Assembly: GCA_965220045.1 (NCBI GenBank)
Contig: OZ244803.1
Coordinates: 868,001-932,000 of the forward strand
Length of the DNA stretch: 64,000 nt
Reading direction: 5' to 3'
Origin: VXOZ01 sp965220045
Lineage (GTDB): Bacteria > Chloroflexota > UBA11872 > VXOZ01
Shown here: positions 25,769 through 35,501 of the stretch, piece by piece
Layout of the letters: every line of letters begins with the position of its first letter
Numbering within the stretch: the stretch's first letter is position 1
Made by a program: the position numbers and the translations under genes
Notes under the pieces: generated by a model
The model's database searches: none
Seen by the model: the letters and a program-made list of their open reading frames with translations, nothing else
What the model was told of the DNA's origin: nothing

Positions 25769-27253
25769 TTAGTGGCGCACGTCTGCGTTGCTGTATTCGG
25801 TGCGGAAGCCGGCGTGATTTGTCGCCGTATTACGGCGGTCGGCGGTCGTCTCGGCCTGGGGTGCGCGCACGGGAAGTTTGCCGTCTTCGAGGTAGACCGA
25901 GTCGCGCGCTTGGTGTCTTGCGACGAGCTCGTTTTTGAGTTCCTGTTTCCTGGCCGCATAGCGGGATTCGTGAGCCAGATTGTGTAATTCCGCCGGATCT
26001 TTAGTGAGATTGAAGAGGTGCTCCGTGGGACCTTCGGGGTACCAGATGTACTTCCACTGCCCGTCCGTAAGCGCCAGGTAGACGCACGGGATGCGCTCCG
26101 CCTGCGGCCAGCGGGGGCCGCTCATGCCTTCCAAGCAACGGCGGGGCTCCTCCAATTCGCCCTTTGCCAATGCGACCAGATTCTGTCCATCAGTGTCAGA
26201 TGGCGGCTCGCCTCCCGCAACGGATACAAGCGTCGGCAAGATATCTGCGTGAGTGATAGGCGTATCCACTGCCGTACCGTGGCGGCGATTATCCCAGCTT
26301 TGCGGCATGCGCAGAATGAACGGCACGTGGGCAGACGGTTCATAGAAGAACGTCTTGGCGCCGTTGCGGTGATCGCCGAGCATCTCGCCGTGGTCGGAGG
26401 CGAACATGATGAAGGTGTCGTTGAAGAGGCCGCTGTCCTCCAAGGCGCTGATGAGGCGGCCGATCACGTTATCGATTTGGGTAATGAGGCCGTAGTACAC
26501 CGCTCGCGCCGCGTGAATTGCTTCGTCAGGAATGGAGTCAAACGCGCGTCGTTGCGCTTGCCGGTCAAACGAGATGGGGCAGTTCGCATCATTGCGCCAC
26601 GCCCCAACTACCGGTTCAGGTATTGGCGAGTTCTGATACATGGAGTAATACGGTTCCGGGGCGTCCAGCGGCGGGTGGGGCTTGGCAAAGGAGCACCAAA
26701 GAAAGAATGGCAGCGTCGGATCGCGGCGCACGAGGATGTACTCCACGCACTGCTCGGCGATCCAAGAGGTGAGAGTCATGCTTTCCGGTACGGTTGCGAG
26801 CGTTGGATACAACTCGTTCTGGCCGAGGCCATGGTGCATGGGTTGCTGAGCACTACCGGAGTGCCGCATGGCGCGGTAGTAGTCATCGGGCAGGATCATC
26901 TCCTCAAAGCCGTGACGTACCCTCTGCGGGCCAAAGTGCATCTTGCCGATGGCGGCAGTCTGATAGCCGAGCGCGCGCAGATGTGTCGGCAGCGTTCCTT
27001 CCCTACTCATCACATTTGAGGTTTGGTCGTTGTTGGCCACGCCGTGGGTGAAAACCTGTGTGCCGGTCATAATGCCGACGCGGGCGGGCACGCAAAGCGG
27101 ACAGTCAGCGTAGGCGCGGGTGAACTGCACGCCCTGGTAGCCGAGCAAATCAATGTGCGGCGTGCGAAGGAACGGTGGTTTGGCGTCGCCAACGGTGTCA
27201 AACCGTTGCTGGTCTGTGGTGATGAGTAGAATGTTTGGTTTTGCAGCGGGCAT
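25769..27253 (-). CDS. Sulfatase (formylglycine type)
   Basis: 494 residues from ATG 27253; the frame stays open 17 codons further but those residues are non-conserved. Alkaline phosphatase-superfamily sulfatase. Cys54 in CVPAR is the residue converted to formylglycine; metal ligands are in ITTDQQRFD near the N-terminus and FASDHGEMLGDH about residue 275-286. No signal peptide is seen, so it is likely cytosolic, or exported by an unseen route. Probably desulfates a glycan or sulfate ester. It is divergent in sequence from the tandem pair at 30.8-33.8 kb (YMYQNSPIPEP and AANLP regions do not align). Confidence 0.9.
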   Translation of the reverse strand: MPAAKPNILLITTDQQRFDTVGDAKPPFLRTPHIDLLGYQGVQFTRAYADCPLCVPARVGIMTGTQVFTHGVANNDQTSNVMSREGTLPTHLRALGYQTAAIGKMHFGPQRVRHGFEEMILPDDYYRAMRHSGSAQQPMHHGLGQNELYPTLATVPESMTLTSWIAEQCVEYILVRRDPTLPFFLWCSFAKPHPPLDAPEPYYSMYQNSPIPEPVVGAWRNDANCPISFDRQAQRRAFDSIPDEAIHAARAVYYGLITQIDNVIGRLISALEDSGLFNDTFIMFASDHGEMLGDHRNGAKTFFYEPSAHVPFILRMPQSWDNRRHGTAVDTPITHADILPTLVSVAGGEPPSDTDGQNLVALAKGELEEPRRCLEGMSGPRWPQAERIPCVYLALTDGQWKYIWYPEGPTEHLFNLTKDPAELHNLAHESRYAARKQELKNELVARHQARDSVYLEDGKLPVRAPQAETTADRRNTATNHAGFRTEYSNADVRH

Positions 27254-27428
27254 GCGATGCGGTTCCCCTCTTTTCCACGGTGTAGCGGTGAGCACTAGCA
27301 ACACAGTTTCACGGAACTACGTATGCACAATTGGCTAGTCCTACTTTACAGGATTCGGCCCTCCAGCTTTTGGGCGCGTCTGTTGGCAAGGCTAATTGGC
27401 ATCTCTGAATAGAGAATCCCAATTAAAC

Positions 27429-27464
27429 GACAGCGGGGCCGGCGAAAAAACCGACCCCGCTGTC
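27429..27464 (-). terminator. Terminator-like hairpin after the binding-protein gene
   Basis: Minus strand GACAGCGGGGTCGG, loop TTTTTTCG, CCGGCCCCGCTGTC (one mismatch in 14 pairs), then GTTTAATT. Located 34 bases past the binding-protein stop. Confidence 0.7.
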
Positions 27465-27497
27465 CAGTCTCTGCTTAGCTACTGGTTGTCTACTCCA

Positions 27498-28892
27498 CTA
27501 ACCTTCACCTGAGAAATACGCAGCCATCTCGTCAGTGATGAGTTGCTGGAACCACTCCGCGTATTCAACCGTGTCGATTTGACCGAGTTGATACTGTTCG
27601 CGGTAGCGTGGGCGCGCCTCATTGCGGATCTTCTCCCAGGCGCTGTACTTCAGCATGCCCCAGCCGTGGGGCCGCGTTTGCTGTGCCTGCAAGAAGTACG
27701 CCTTGGGGTCAATGCCAAGTTGGTTGCGGAATTCGGCTTGAGAAACTTCAGAGTACGCGGGATCCAAGAACGGTGAAACCACGTGCCCTGCCGTCCGCGG
27801 GAAGCGTCCGGCGTTCTCGGGCGTCATAAACCAGGTAAATACCGTCCAAATGGCATCTTGCTTTTCTGCATTGCCCATCTGCAGGCCGTGGTTAGAAATG
27901 CGGGCCGACCTGCTCGGGCCGTCGCCGTCATACGGCAGCGTGCCGGCGGCCCAGTTAAAGTTGGTGTCTTGATTGATGAAGGACACCTGCATGCCGATCT
28001 TGCCGGTCACGAAGGTATTCATGCGCTGGCCGCCCTTGAGCTCGTTGGCTTCGTCTGGGTTGGGCTGCACGTGATACTTGACCTCGGTAACATCCCGCCA
28101 GAACTCAAGCCCCTGCAAGATACCCGGCGAGGTGATGAAGGCGACCTTCTTGTCGTCGTCCCATGGGCCTTGGCCGAAATACGTGCCGGTAGTCTCGCCG
28201 GCCGCGTTGCCGCCGCCCAAGCTGCCACCAAAACCGAACTGTCCGTCGCCGGTCAGCTTCTGGGCATAGTCGAGAAAGGTGTCCATATTCCACCACTTGG
28301 CACTGGTGTCAACCGGCGGCTCCTGGAGCCCGGCTTCCGCAAACATGTCCTTGTTGTAGGCCATGGCATCGGAGGACGTGCTGATGGGCATGCCGCCCAG
28401 CACGCCGTCGAGGACCCATTCGAACAGCGAGGATTCAATGTACATCTCTGCCGGCACAAGTTTGGCGGCCTTGAAGAAGTCAGTCAGATCGAGGATTGCC
28501 CCAGCCTGATACATGCGGTCCCACGTAAGCCAGCCGTTGTGGACAAAGTCAAAAGACACTCCGCCGGCATGAGCCGTCATAAACTTCTCATAGACCCCGC
28601 GCCAGCCGCCCGCCTGACCTGCAACCTCAACCTGAATGTTGGTGTGTTGGTCGTTGAAGTCATTGAAGATGGCGATTTCCTTCTCCTGCCGCGCGGGGCT
28701 TTCCGGCGAGGCATAGACCAGATTCACCACTTCCATGGTCTCCGGCTGCGCGGCCTCTGTGGACTCCTTTTCTTCCATCGGCGCGGCTTCGCCCGCCATC
28801 TGCGCCTGTCCGCAAGCGGCAAGGATACCGGCCGCGCCAATCGCGGCACCGGCACCCATCAGACGTCGTCTCGTGACGTGGTAGGTAGACAT
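27498..28892 (-). CDS. ABC transporter solute-binding lipoprotein, Tat-exported
   Basis: 464 residues from ATG 28892, which has AGGAGG seven bases upstream. The leader has twin arginines (TRRRLMG, 7-13), an Ala/Gly-rich hydrophobic core and a lipobox ILAAC with Cys27. The mature part is a family 1 carbohydrate-type binding protein (EIAIFNDFNDQH near 75, SSDAMAYNKDMF near 190, a C-terminal FTWFMTPENAGRF block). No permease or ATPase gene adjoins it: neighbours are a sulfatase and a DUF815 ATPase, so it must work with proteins coded elsewhere. Different subfamily from the 1035-residue binding protein at 48226. Confidence 0.9.
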   Translation of the reverse strand: MSTYHVTRRRLMGAGAAIGAAGILAACGQAQMAGEAAPMEEKESTEAAQPETMEVVNLVYASPESPARQEKEIAIFNDFNDQHTNIQVEVAGQAGGWRGVYEKFMTAHAGGVSFDFVHNGWLTWDRMYQAGAILDLTDFFKAAKLVPAEMYIESSLFEWVLDGVLGGMPISTSSDAMAYNKDMFAEAGLQEPPVDTSAKWWNMDTFLDYAQKLTGDGQFGFGGSLGGGNAAGETTGTYFGQGPWDDDKKVAFITSPGILQGLEFWRDVTEVKYHVQPNPDEANELKGGQRMNTFVTGKIGMQVSFINQDTNFNWAAGTLPYDGDGPSRSARISNHGLQMGNAEKQDAIWTVFTWFMTPENAGRFPRTAGHVVSPFLDPAYSEVSQAEFRNQLGIDPKAYFLQAQQTRPHGWGMLKYSAWEKIRNEARPRYREQYQLGQIDTVEYAEWFQQLITDEMAAYFSGEG

Positions 28893-29102
28893 CACACTGC
28901 CTCCTGTGTGCACTCAGATCTTGAACACCCAACAGCGATAGTTGGGCTTACATACCCTCTCACGCTGTTGTTGTCAGTGTAGATTCTTGCTTCTATGGCT
29001 GTCAAGATTTTAAAGGCGAGCCGGCCAACGAGGGAGTCGGGCCATAGGCCTTCACGAAAGGCGCGACTCTCGATCCCAAATTGGCCCCTTACATGGAATC
29101 GT

Positions 29103-30494
29103 CTATGGCGTCTTGTCCTTGCCCAAGTCGCCTTCGAGGAAGTCGACGAACTGGCGCGCCGTGCGGCCGGAAAAGCCGTTTTGCTGCTGGGCCCATGTGA
29201 TCGCGCGGGCGCGGAGGGCCGGTGCAGCGACGTGCAAATTGCGCTGAGCGGCAAGCGCCTTGACGATCTCCAGATAGCGCGCTTGAGTTGGAGATACGAA
29301 GGTGATGCGGATACCAAAGCGGTCGCTGAGGGAAAATGTCTCCTGCAGAGTCTCTTTGGGATGGACTTCCCCATCCAGTATTCCTGTGCGGTCGGAGAAA
29401 TTCTCGCGAATGAGGTGACTGCGGTTGGACGTGGCGTAGATGACGACGTTTCGCGGTTGGGCTGCCACACTGCCTTCCAACACGGCCTTGAGCGCTTTGT
29501 AATCGGTCTCATGTGGCTCGAAGGAGAGGTCGTCGACAAAGACTACGAAGGACTGCGGTCTGTCCTGAAGGGCTTCCACGATGTGGTGAAAGTCGCCAAG
29601 GTCGTCCTTAGCCACCTCAAGCAGCCGGAGCCCTTGGTCGCGGTAGCGGTGCAACAGCGCTTTGATGGAGGATGACTTGCCGGTGCCGCGGTCCCCGCAG
29701 AGCAACACATTGTTTGCCCGGTAGCCTGCGAGGAGATGTTCGGTATTCTGCGTCAAGAGGCTCCGCTGGCGCTCGTCGCCAATGAGCTCTTCCAGCAGGA
29801 TGGGATCGGGACGGGCGATGCCCTGCAAGTGCCCGCCGGTAGCGGCATGCACCCAGCGGAAGGCGCTATAGCGGGCAAAGTCGCCCGTGCCATGCCGGCG
29901 GTAGTGCGCTGCCACCAGTGGCACTGCGTCCCGCCAGTCCGCCAAGGCAGCAAGCGCTTGGCCGGCCTCCGGCTGCGGCAGGCTGTTTGTTGAAATACTC
30001 CCCGGGTGGAATTCCTCCCACATCAGATACGGTAGGGCGCCTCGCCAGCCGTGGAGGTCTGCGAACGCGCGCAATGCCGCGCCGTTTAATCGGTAGAGCG
30101 CCTGAAGAATGGCGAGGTCCTGCTGTGCCAACGCCGTCAGCGCGGGACTGAGGCGGTCGGGGCCAACCCGCGCTGCGTTGCGGGTGAAGGTGTTCTCTGC
30201 TTCCAAGATGTTCGTGAGGAGATAGTCCTGCCACACATCTCCGGGAGACGGCGAGGCACGGCGCTCCGCATGTGCGCTCAGGAGGCCGCTCAACCGGGCT
30301 ACGGCCGCGACAAACGCGCCTTGCGACTCCTCGGCGGCGACACTCCGCAGCATGGCGCAGTAGCTCTGCCCGATGGGGTTGCTAAGAATGTCGTCGTAGA
30401 GCGCGAGCCTGCCCAAGTCCTCGAGCATTGCTTGCGCTTGCGGCGCGCTGAGCGCCGTGTTGTCATGTGTGCTTGTTTTGCGCGTCTCTGTCAT
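29103..30494 (-). CDS. DUF815-type AAA+ ATP-binding protein
   Basis: 463 residues from ATG 30494; an in-frame GTG at 30554 would add 20 residues and neither start has a good ribosome site. Walker A is GDRGTGKSSS, Walker B FVVFVDDLSFEP; a sensor-like YATSNRSHL and a C-terminal arginine-rich helical lid follow. The N-terminal about 230 residues are all-alpha. The C-terminal AAA part, with YKALKAVLEG and EETFSLSDRFGI-like spacing, matches DUF815, a widespread family of unknown function. Stands alone upstream of the binding-protein gene (about 210-base gap). Confidence 0.83.
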   Translation of the reverse strand: MTETRKTSTHDNTALSAPQAQAMLEDLGRLALYDDILSNPIGQSYCAMLRSVAAEESQGAFVAAVARLSGLLSAHAERRASPSPGDVWQDYLLTNILEAENTFTRNAARVGPDRLSPALTALAQQDLAILQALYRLNGAALRAFADLHGWRGALPYLMWEEFHPGSISTNSLPQPEAGQALAALADWRDAVPLVAAHYRRHGTGDFARYSAFRWVHAATGGHLQGIARPDPILLEELIGDERQRSLLTQNTEHLLAGYRANNVLLCGDRGTGKSSSIKALLHRYRDQGLRLLEVAKDDLGDFHHIVEALQDRPQSFVVFVDDLSFEPHETDYKALKAVLEGSVAAQPRNVVIYATSNRSHLIRENFSDRTGILDGEVHPKETLQETFSLSDRFGIRITFVSPTQARYLEIVKALAAQRNLHVAAPALRARAITWAQQQNGFSGRTARQFVDFLEGDLGKDKTP

Positions 30495-30657
30495 TGTTCG
30501 TGGTCGGCTGTCGTCTGTGGGCTTGAGAAGATTGGTTGGCAGTGTCCATCGCACTGACCGTCCGTACTCTCAGTTAGTTGTGCATCCGGCGCCAGGAGAA
30601 ACTCCCTAAGGCTGGCAGAAATGGGCTAGATCTCCTGTGCTGCGGATTCTTGCTGAT

Positions 30658-30713
30658 GCAGGCGAGACGCCTGCGTTCCTATAAAGTTTTGCTGCTGCGG
30701 GCGAGACGCCCGC
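30658..30713. repeat. Two copies of a GGCGAGACGCC palindromic repeat
   Basis: GCAGGC-GAGAC-GCCTGC (30658-30674) and GCGGGC-GAGAC-GCCCGC (30697-30713), each followed by a GCG(T/C)TCC tail, 39 bases apart in direct orientation. They sit in the gap between the DUF815 gene and the sulfatase gene end. Confidence 0.8.
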
Positions 30714-30761
30714 GCTCCCAGGCTTGTCAGCCCTCCGTTAGACGGTGTCTTGCGGCTAGCG

Positions 30762-32177
30762 CTACGTGAGCGGCAACCACTTTGCCGCCCAGTGCCGCCA
30801 AGGGTCGGTGGTCTCATTCATCCACACCAGCAGGCGGCGTTGCAAGTCATACCGAATTTCCCCGTACGCCGGGTCGTTGAACCGGTTTTCCAACTCGGCG
30901 GGATCGCGCTCCAGGTCGTAGAGTTCGTCTGACGCATGGGGATTGTACACGAGCTTGTAGTGTTTGTGGCGAATCAGGCGCGACGAGAACATCCCGCATT
31001 CGTCACCGTGGAATTCACAGCCCATCACGTCACGCCAGGCCGCATGCTGCGGGTCTTGCCACAACGGCTGGAGCGCTTTGCCGTCCAGATTCTCCGGAAT
31101 CGGCAAATCAGTGGCGCGCAGGATGGTGGGCATGATGTCGATGAGGCTGGTGAATTGCGTGGTCGTAGTCCCGGCGGGAATCTGGCCGGGCCAGCGCATG
31201 AGCATGGGAATGTGGTAGACCTCCTGGTAGAGTAGCGGGCCTTTGTTGAACTGGCCGTGGCTGCCGGTAAAGTCGCCGTGGTCTGTGTTGAAGATGACGA
31301 GCGTGTCATCGCGGAGGCCGAGGTCGTCCAGCGTTTGCAGCAGCTTGGCAAAGAGCGCATCCAGGAAGCTGACATACCCAAAATACTTGGCGACGGCCGG
31401 CTGCCAGTCCTCCCACGTGAGGTCCTGCACGCCCCGGTGGTACTTGTGCCGGGTATGCACCTCCGGCTTGTTCTCGAGAGTGTCGTAGAAATTCGGCCAC
31501 GGCGGGATCTGTCGCGGATCATACATAGAGGCCCACGGCTCCGGGACGACGTAGGGGTGGTGCGGACCGTTGAAGTCGACGCGCAGGTAGAAGGGCTGCT
31601 TGTTCTCGTATTCGCGTAACAGGCGCATGCCCTCCTCCGCGAAGTAGTACATCAGGTTGCCCTCTTCCGGCAATTGCTCCGTGCCGGAGATGAGGAACTG
31701 TTCGTTGGGATAGGTGGCGTAGACCGCGTCGGGCGGCGTGGGCGGGCGCAGGGGCAGGCCGAGGCCCCGCCGGTAGTCGGCGACGTCCAGTGCTCCCACG
31801 TCGTGAAAGCCGCGGGTCTTGGGGCCGTTCTCGCGGCCAATGTGCCACTTGCCCACGTGCCCCAGCCGGTACCCTATGCCATGCAAGAGTTCGCTGTAGG
31901 TCAATTCCTCGGGCGGCAGCTCCACGAGGATGGAGTCATCCATGTGGCAGTTGTTGTAGATGCCGTGATTGTGCGCATAGCGCCCGGTCACCATGGAAGC
32001 GCGCGCAGGTGAGCAGATGCCCGCGGGTGTATAGGTTTCGGCATAGTTGATGCCGTCTACCGCAAGCTGATCAAGCGTCGGCGTGCGGCAGATCGGGCTG
32101 CCGTTCACGCCCAGGACGTCGTAGCGCATCTGGTCGACCATGATGTGCAGGATGTTGGGCCGGTTGTTGGTTGTCAT
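30762..32177 (-). CDS. Sulfatase (formylglycine type), tandem copy 1
   Basis: 471 residues; ATG with GGAGGG upstream. N-terminal NILHIMVDQMRYD gives the first metal Asp; Cys55 in CSPARASMVTGR is the formylglycine precursor; FNTDHGDFTGSHGQFNKGP (about 285) supplies the other Asp/His ligands. Length and every motif match the neighbour at 32357, with which it shares most residues, so the two are a recent tandem duplication. No signal peptide. Likely desulfates a carbohydrate or aryl sulfate; the substrate cannot be told. Confidence 0.93.
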   Translation of the reverse strand: MTTNNRPNILHIMVDQMRYDVLGVNGSPICRTPTLDQLAVDGINYAETYTPAGICSPARASMVTGRYAHNHGIYNNCHMDDSILVELPPEELTYSELLHGIGYRLGHVGKWHIGRENGPKTRGFHDVGALDVADYRRGLGLPLRPPTPPDAVYATYPNEQFLISGTEQLPEEGNLMYYFAEEGMRLLREYENKQPFYLRVDFNGPHHPYVVPEPWASMYDPRQIPPWPNFYDTLENKPEVHTRHKYHRGVQDLTWEDWQPAVAKYFGYVSFLDALFAKLLQTLDDLGLRDDTLVIFNTDHGDFTGSHGQFNKGPLLYQEVYHIPMLMRWPGQIPAGTTTTQFTSLIDIMPTILRATDLPIPENLDGKALQPLWQDPQHAAWRDVMGCEFHGDECGMFSSRLIRHKHYKLVYNPHASDELYDLERDPAELENRFNDPAYGEIRYDLQRRLLVWMNETTDPWRHWAAKWLPLT

Positions 32178-32356
32178 TCGTCCCTCCTCGGGTTGTCGCC
32201 TGTTCGTGCGCGTGCGCGATGTACGTATCGACTAGTTGGGGTAAAGGCAATGCGTACCGCTTCCGCTCACTGCAGGTTAGCACGGCATCACTGAGTCAAG
32301 GCGCCAATCTTCACTCCGTTCTTGATCCACTGTCTGAGACTGTGAGGTCGATTCTG

Positions 32357-33772
32357 TTAGGAGAGCGGCAGCCACTTTCCTGCCCAGCGGCGCCAGGGAT
32401 CATGGCTCTCGGTCATCCAGACCCTAAGGCGCTGCAGCAGCTCGTGACGAATGTCCTGATAGGCTGGATCATCGCAGCGGTTTACCAACTCGTAGGGATC
32501 GCTTTCCAAGTCGTAGAGCTCATCGACGGCGTGGGGATTGTACACGAATTTGTAGTGCTTATAGCGGATCAAGCGCGACGAGAAGAGCCCGACTTCATCG
32601 CCATGAAACTCGCAGCCCAAGACCTCCCGCCACTCCGGATCCTGGGGGTCGCGCCACAACGATTGTAGCGCTGCCCCATCGAGATTGTCCGGCACTGGGA
32701 GATTGGCGGCCTGCAGTATCGTGGGCATGATGTCGATGAGACTGGTGAATTTCGTGGTGGTAGTCCCGGCAGGAATCTGCCCCGGCCAGCGCATGATCAA
32801 AGGTATGTGGTAGACCTCCTGATAGAGCAGCGGGCCTTTGTTGAATTGGCCGTGGCTGCCGGTGAAATCGCCGTGATCCGTGTTGAAAATTACGAGCGTT
32901 TCATCCCGGATGCCCAGGTCGTCGAGCGTCTGAAAGAGCTTGGCAAAGAGCGAATCTAGGTAGCTCACGTACCCGAAATACTTCGCAACGGCCGGTTGCC
33001 AGTCCTCCCAGGTAAAATCCTGTACGCCGCGGTGGAATTTATGTCGCAGATGGACCTGGGGTTTGTTTTCGAAAGTGTCAAAGAAATTCGGCCACGGTGG
33101 GATGTCGTTGGGGTCATAGAGTGAAGCCCACGGCTCCGGTACGACGTAGGGATGGTGCGGCCCGTTGAAGTCGACGCGCAGGTAGAAGGGTTGGTGGTTG
33201 TGGTACTCCCGCAGCAGGCGCATGCCCTCTTCTGCGAAGTAGTACATCAGGTTACCCTCTTCCGGCAATTGCTCAGTGCCGGAAATGATGAACTCATCGT
33301 TAGGGTAGTCGGCATAGAGCGCGTCCGGCGGGGTCGGCGGCTGTACGGGCAGGCCAAGTTGCCGTCGATAGTTGGCAATGCTCTTCGCACCCACGTCGTG
33401 GAAGCCGCGAGTCTTGGGTCCGTTTTCGCGGCCGATGTGCCATTTGCCCACGTGTCCAAGCCGGTAACCCGCTTCGTTTAGGAGTTCACTGTAGGTGATT
33501 TCCTCAGCAGGCAGCTCCTCCTGGAGGGTTTCTCCCTGACTGCAGTTGTTGTAGATGCCGTGATTGTGGGGGTAGCGCCCAGTGACCATGGATGCGCGCG
33601 CCGGCGAGCAGATGCCGGCGGGCGTGTAGGCCTCGGCATAGTTGATACCGTCTTGGGCGAGCCGATCCAGTGTCGGCGTGCGGCAGATCGGACTCCCGTT
33701 CACGCCCACCACGTCGCAGCGCATTTGATCGACCATGATGTGGAGGATGTTGGGTCGGTTGCTGGTTGTCAT
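32357..33772 (-). CDS. Sulfatase (formylglycine type), tandem copy 2
   Basis: 471 residues, the same length as copy 1. Cys55 lies in an identical CSPARASMVTGRYPHNHG block and the FNTDHGDFTGSH metal motif is identical. Differences cluster at residues 80-100 and 130-150 and near the C-terminus, where substrate specificity may differ. The sequence just upstream of the start (TCGCCTGTTCG and beyond) also resembles that of copy 1, so the duplicated unit included a short leader. ATG preceded by GAGGAAA. Confidence 0.93.
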   Translation of the reverse strand: MTTSNRPNILHIMVDQMRCDVVGVNGSPICRTPTLDRLAQDGINYAEAYTPAGICSPARASMVTGRYPHNHGIYNNCSQGETLQEELPAEEITYSELLNEAGYRLGHVGKWHIGRENGPKTRGFHDVGAKSIANYRRQLGLPVQPPTPPDALYADYPNDEFIISGTEQLPEEGNLMYYFAEEGMRLLREYHNHQPFYLRVDFNGPHHPYVVPEPWASLYDPNDIPPWPNFFDTFENKPQVHLRHKFHRGVQDFTWEDWQPAVAKYFGYVSYLDSLFAKLFQTLDDLGIRDETLVIFNTDHGDFTGSHGQFNKGPLLYQEVYHIPLIMRWPGQIPAGTTTTKFTSLIDIMPTILQAANLPVPDNLDGAALQSLWRDPQDPEWREVLGCEFHGDEVGLFSSRLIRYKHYKFVYNPHAVDELYDLESDPYELVNRCDDPAYQDIRHELLQRLRVWMTESHDPWRRWAGKWLPLS

Positions 33773-33902
33773 ACGTCTTTCCTCAGTGTATCGCCTGTTC
33801 GAGCGCGCACGAGATGCTCGTATCGCCTCCGGAAGTCGGTGTCACGTTTCCTGGCCGCTAGCCATCTGAAAGTCGCGTTAGCGGGAGCCATTGGGCAACC
33901 AT

Positions 33903-33923
33903 GCGCAGGTTACAAACCTGCGC
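33903..33923. repeat. Palindromic repeat, GCGCAGGTT family
   Basis: GCGCAGGTT and AACCTGCGC around ACA, followed by TACCAG. Same family as 25714-25734. Confidence 0.85.
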
Positions 33924-34027
33924 TACCAGTCTACTGGAGGCAGTCAGGGGCCGGTTAGAATCCTACGCTACCGGCCCGGAGAGTGCGCCGACTGTCTCTC
34001 GTGGTACTGCATCGTGCCGAGCGATTC

Positions 34028-35116
34028 CTACCGGAACTGCGGAACGTCGAGCCACACGCCGCCTTGCATGGCGGCCTCGTGTGCCACAATGCCGGGCGCG
34101 GTGAATTCCACTCCGCGCACGGCGTCAATGGGTGCTTTCACATTGTTGTCGATGGCGGCGATGAAGTCCTGCACCATGAAGTACTCGGAAGTGCCGTGAC
34201 CCCCTTGCAGGGCTACCGGCGGTGCATTGCGGTCTACGGTCGGACACGCGATCTCCTCTGCTCCCGTCTGTTTGGACATGGTGTCTACATTAAAGTAGCG
34301 TCCGGTTGAGGCTCCGGCCTCGATGTGCCGCCCGTTCTCGATAAAGCCCTTGGTGCCGTATAAGGTGTAGTAGACCGAGTGCGGGTGCCGGTGCGCCACC
34401 TGGCTGCGCAGGATCTTGACGACATTGCCTTTCTCGGTTTGGAACAGCCCCACTTCCATATCCAGGTGCCCCAAATCCTCTTCTTCAGGGTGCATGTTTC
34501 TCCCGGCGGAGGCGCCGGTGGCTTTCACGATGCGATCGTCCATGAGCGTCAGCACCGGGCCGAGCGTATGGGCGCAGTACCAAATGGGAGCGCGGGGCAG
34601 GCGCCACTTGGGCGTGCCGGTGTCCGGATCCCGCAGCAGGTCGGCAATCTCGTGGACGTACTCCGCTTCCGCATAGAAGAGTTTGCCCAAGTCGCCCTGC
34701 GCGACGAGTTTTCGCCACTCCAGTATGTAGTGAAAGTAGCAGTAGTTCTCCGCCATCATGTAAACGTTGCCGGTGCGCTCTTGCGCGGCAATCACGGCCG
34801 CGCACTCGTCCAAGGTATAGGCCACGGTTTGTTCGCAGAGCACGTGCTTGCCGCTTTCCAAGGCGGCAATGGCCTGTGCTGCGTGAAACTCGATAGGCGT
34901 TGCGATTACGACAATGTCGAGCGCAGCGTTTACGAAGTCGTCAAACGCCGTGAACAGCCGGTCGTCGCTCAGACCATAATCTGGGGCCATCTCGGTGAGG
35001 GTCTCTTCTTTCAGGTCGCAGAGCGCGGCAACTTCCACCCTGGGATGCGTGGCCAACGCGCGCACCAATCCGCCGCCGCGGCGCAAACCGACAAAGCCAA
35101 CCTGTAGCCTATCCAT
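34028..35116 (-). CDS. Gfo/Idh/MocA family oxidoreductase, tandem copy 1
   Basis: 362 residues; ATG with AAAGG eight bases upstream. VGFVGLRRGGGLVRALA is an N-terminal dinucleotide motif with an unusual RRGG instead of the usual GxG; VIATPIEFHAAQAIAALESGKHVLCEQTVA follows, with the usual EKP replaced by EQT. Central IWYCAHTLGPVLTLMDDR holds the His of the catalytic domain. It is near-identical in plan to the next gene (35844). The lack of the EKP lysine in both copies makes the chemistry uncertain. Confidence 0.88.
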   Translation of the reverse strand: MDRLQVGFVGLRRGGGLVRALATHPRVEVAALCDLKEETLTEMAPDYGLSDDRLFTAFDDFVNAALDIVVIATPIEFHAAQAIAALESGKHVLCEQTVAYTLDECAAVIAAQERTGNVYMMAENYCYFHYILEWRKLVAQGDLGKLFYAEAEYVHEIADLLRDPDTGTPKWRLPRAPIWYCAHTLGPVLTLMDDRIVKATGASAGRNMHPEEEDLGHLDMEVGLFQTEKGNVVKILRSQVAHRHPHSVYYTLYGTKGFIENGRHIEAGASTGRYFNVDTMSKQTGAEEIACPTVDRNAPPVALQGGHGTSEYFMVQDFIAAIDNNVKAPIDAVRGVEFTAPGIVAHEAAMQGGVWLDVPQFR

Positions 35117-35501
35117 TTATTCTGCCTTTCAATTGCGTCAATATATGAATAGCGTGTACGAGTGTGCAAGCTTTACCGAATGACGCTGTGTCCGTTAGGA
35201 TGTCCTCTCGCCCTTGGCCTTACCCCCCAATGATGGAATCGTCCCGGAAAGTTCGGAGTTCTTTTTGTCGCAGGGTATATTCGGGCAGTGCACCCGCACC
35301 GATGATAGCTGCAAATCAAGAGAGACGGGCTATATGTTTGACACCCTATTCTCAATTCTTGCGGGCGCGGGTTGCAAACCTGCTCTACGGTGCTTTGGTG
35401 GATGTACACGGGAGGTTGGAGGACTTTTCCGTATCGCGATCTACTGTTGAGGACTATTGTAAATGCTTCCCGAGCTCTCTCACAAAGGAGCGGGGGACAA
35501 G
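35117..35501. other. Intergenic region left of the MITE-like element
   Basis: Between the two oxidoreductase copies; together with the element at 35502-35737 the gap is 727 bases. It contains an imperfect GCGCGGGTT/AACCTGCTC repeat at 35365-35385 and a possible leader for copy 1. No gene. Confidence 0.5.
35365..35385. repeat. Imperfect GCGCAGGTT-family palindrome
   Basis: GCGCGGGTT, GCA, AACCTGCTC: arms differ at two positions. Third member of the family at 25714 and 33903. Confidence 0.7.

Noticed and set aside
26018..27019. 333-codon plus-strand frame opposite the sulfatase
   Set aside because: Shadow frame; no domain, no start signal.
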